21,851 nucleotides of DNA from UBA6264 sp964531505 (GTDB taxonomy: Bacteria; Patescibacteriota; Patescibacteriia; UBA2591; UBA6264). The translations under genes and the position numbers were made by a program. Shown piece by piece: positions 21,301 through 21,851 of the stretch. Below the pieces are notes generated by a model. That model did not search any database. It worked only from the letters and a program-made list of their open reading frames with translations, and was not told the DNA's origin. The stretch is from NCBI GenBank assembly GCA_964531505.1, contig CAZHDT010000010.1, positions 1 to 21,851 of the forward strand, written 5' to 3'. Every line of letters begins with the position of its first letter. The stretch's first letter is position 1.

Positions 21301-21851
21301 ATTAATGGCTTATCACTTGACGAAAGAAACTTTTTTATTAAAAACATCTCTGGAGAAAATGGTTTTGACCTTGAAGATTTGACAAGATTTACTCAAAATG
21401 GCAAATTTGTTCAAAACCGTTTAGAATTAGCCATTGAAGATTTTAAAGAATTAATTAATTCGAAAAGTTTGCCAATAGAAAAATGGGAATGGACTCCAAG
21501 AATTTTAAATATTATTCATGAAAATGGTGAAAGGGAATCAGTCTTAGGACAAATAAGAATCAATTTACATAATAAAATTGAAGTTGATTATAATAACGAC
21601 GGGGTTATTAATGATACAGATGTTTACAATAAAGTCGTGGCAAAAAATATTATGCAATCATTTGAAGAACAGGAGACAATGATAGAAGCATCCGAATCCC
21701 AAGCCAGAATCGCGGAATCAATTGAAAAAGCGAAAAGCGATTTAGAATCAATTCATCAAGGTGTAGAAGATATAAAATCTCAAGGAGCGTCTTTACCTCA
21801 TCCAAAAAGCGGGTTAGATATAGAATCTCAAAGTTTTGGACAAGAATCTTT
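18340..21851 (+). CDS. giant uncharacterised protein (partial, 1170+ residues) with membrane segments and a dockerin/EF-hand-like loop
   Basis: Open without a stop from the ATG at 18340 to the window edge; the C terminus is missing. Residues 1-287: charged, helical, no signal peptide, with a degenerate EF-like stretch DKDGKLSPEQ (109-118). Hydrophobic Gly/Ala/Leu-rich segments at about 300-333, 520-556 (likely a hairpin) and 673-689 (preceded by TKKRR). Residues 712-728 are a Pro/Glu linker (VIPEPALEPEPLIPEPE). A conserved-looking block follows at 741-827 (GEGPEHAFIRQL, then KLWAGKTAHRIAL), which I associate with large Patescibacteria proteins, from memory only. Residues 830-1170 are Glu/Ser-rich with a calcium-loop candidate DYNNDGVINDTD (1083-1094). 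The basic residues before the third segment suggest the C-terminal part is outside the cell. It is the third gene of a cassette downstream of ftsZ. Function unknown. Confidence 0.85.
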   Translation, partial: MKNKSQKLPENTPDIRKGIDFGKEEIGLDLETSSYEELMEKSNQIKKSIKILKQEEKEALLDSTKHKSLTNLEWGFEEIMKEIGKRKENPENLASQLLEKVGEKKGEFDKDGKLSPEQEQEAKLKEKKDLTDINQNAELITQKTMESLYQRIGFVDIEPKDIFESLNKQDLEQLQKLMKGGEGVIALEKEIEVLEKEYEDRTSGMVFEETIEKMKEKIQEKKQQAKILKENEIIVFWQDKVKEIFISQGKESELIEEKSQEIAKNLNEVIQQTINAQAQEVMAKFDWAKGLKLAGSFGKNIGLMYGATMLISALGVTTGGLGVVALAGGLALTRLVERKISKKIREKKSARTEQEFNQKLEEIKSKVLEDFFVDEDKLKKELSGAISNEIRRQTGKKAVAVLNQDKQAENEGKKEIMDAYFSEIEKKFYLNALTITKAEHPEINEEQQHNMAIQMAMTLSQYERNNFEAKKRLEDLKNNKPKVYELVQKFNLLQAGIPDKKPEGMNKEEESLWKKYKYDLISLGLGTAVGLAIRTNNLARMALGTISGIGVGYMLSEMRGKRVERKGIKEIEEMISEAEKVIEDIEFPSEKLPELRENAILVQSKLEIGLLDSDALLKSRAENFIYNVKKIEIANQKFLNDLLKQQQDNNKKLGEQIEKDVDRIENKTKKRRILFMVGGAIGGFLIAEAFTKHSKEAEDSKVIGKAPEQEGVIPEPALEPEPLIPEPESQPDLSDAIVGKGEGPEHAFIRQLIHNPEKFGYEGNLDDASAIKLWAGKTAHRIALDQGIVKTGEGGAMEEIRTRIADKIAYQLERIDDKITVKEIDLETDTVGDANVVNSYEYVEPPKPVISQTPEASEELSAEASKLEPHPASISFDKSKFDKFELKMNEEIKIEPLPISSEVQNNIDNFDELLQQGGKAKEIDKAVENLINNYQDDPSLIRDSGFKESVSKALNHRLDDVLEKGHGLFGKESVNASAEGIVRNFTKINGLSLDERNFFIKNISGENGFDLEDLTRFTQNGKFVQNRLELAIEDFKELINSKSLPIEKWEWTPRILNIIHENGERESVLGQIRINLHNKIEVDYNNDGVINDTDVYNKVVAKNIMQSFEEQETMIEASESQARIAESIEKAKSDLESIHQGVEDIKSQGASLPHPKSGLDIESQSFGQES

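Noticed and set aside
18762..21347. Several minus-strand frames of 61-122 residues under the giant ORF
   Set aside because: They are antisense shadows with low-complexity Phe/Ser/Ile-rich sequence, while the plus strand is open for 3.5 kb with plausible protein composition.

Overview
The window is AT-rich, tightly packed and uses the standard code (one TGA stop, at the end of the glycosyltransferase gene). Proteins are rich in Lys, Glu, Ile and Asn, and start codons almost never have a Shine-Dalgarno sequence. Together with a DUF2304/GT2 pair, a VanZ-like protein, an incomplete POR operon, ftsA-ftsZ without the usual mur/ftsQ genes, and a giant uncharacterised protein, this suggests a Candidate Phyla Radiation (Patescibacteria, probably Parcubacteria-like) genome from metagenomic short reads. 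The taxonomic assignment is inference.

Three runs of 100 N are scaffold joins. Each is bordered on both sides by the same 55 bp. Merging the copies restores intact frames in the two genes affected (the VanZ-like gene and the UXS-like epimerase), so these genes are almost certainly not broken in the organism.

Layout. (1) 1-2672, minus strand: one likely transcript VanZ-like - xerC/D-type recombinase - htpX - tRNA-Arg(UCU) - tRNA-His(GUG), starting at a strong promoter that predicts a leaderless mRNA and ending at a bidirectional terminator at 37-58. (2) 2673-3097: divergent spacer with two large hairpins of a repeat family, a 12-bp periodic array and two extended -10 promoters for rpsO. (3) 3098-9160, plus strand: rpsO, an NYN-domain putative nuclease, pnp, then envelope genes (UXS-like epimerase, polyprenyl-phosphate GT2, DUF2304 protein, signal peptidase I). 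(4) 9196-14299: hisS with a lysine-rich N-terminal extension and an acidic insertion, uridine phosphorylase, a YtxH-like protein, ferredoxin, and POR gamma, delta and alpha subunits. The catalytic TPP-binding beta subunit is missing where porB would normally follow. (5) 14305-17276: ybeY, ftsA, ftsZ, with a 10-bp hairpin just before the ftsZ start. (6) 17277-17767: repeat-rich spacer with three hairpins, a CATTGCG...GTAATCTC element and a good promoter. (7) 17768 to the end: two small uncharacterised genes and a giant ORF (at least 1170 codons, still open at the window edge) with three hydrophobic regions, a Pro/Glu linker and a dockerin/EF-hand-like calcium loop.

The genes combine RNA turnover and translation (rpsO, NYN, pnp, ybeY, hisS, tRNAs), surface glycan and secretion functions, fermentative pyruvate/ferredoxin metabolism with nucleoside salvage, and cell division. 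The least explained parts are the giant-protein cassette, the 12-bp array, the covarying hairpin family and the FtsZ T7-loop Asp-to-Asn change.
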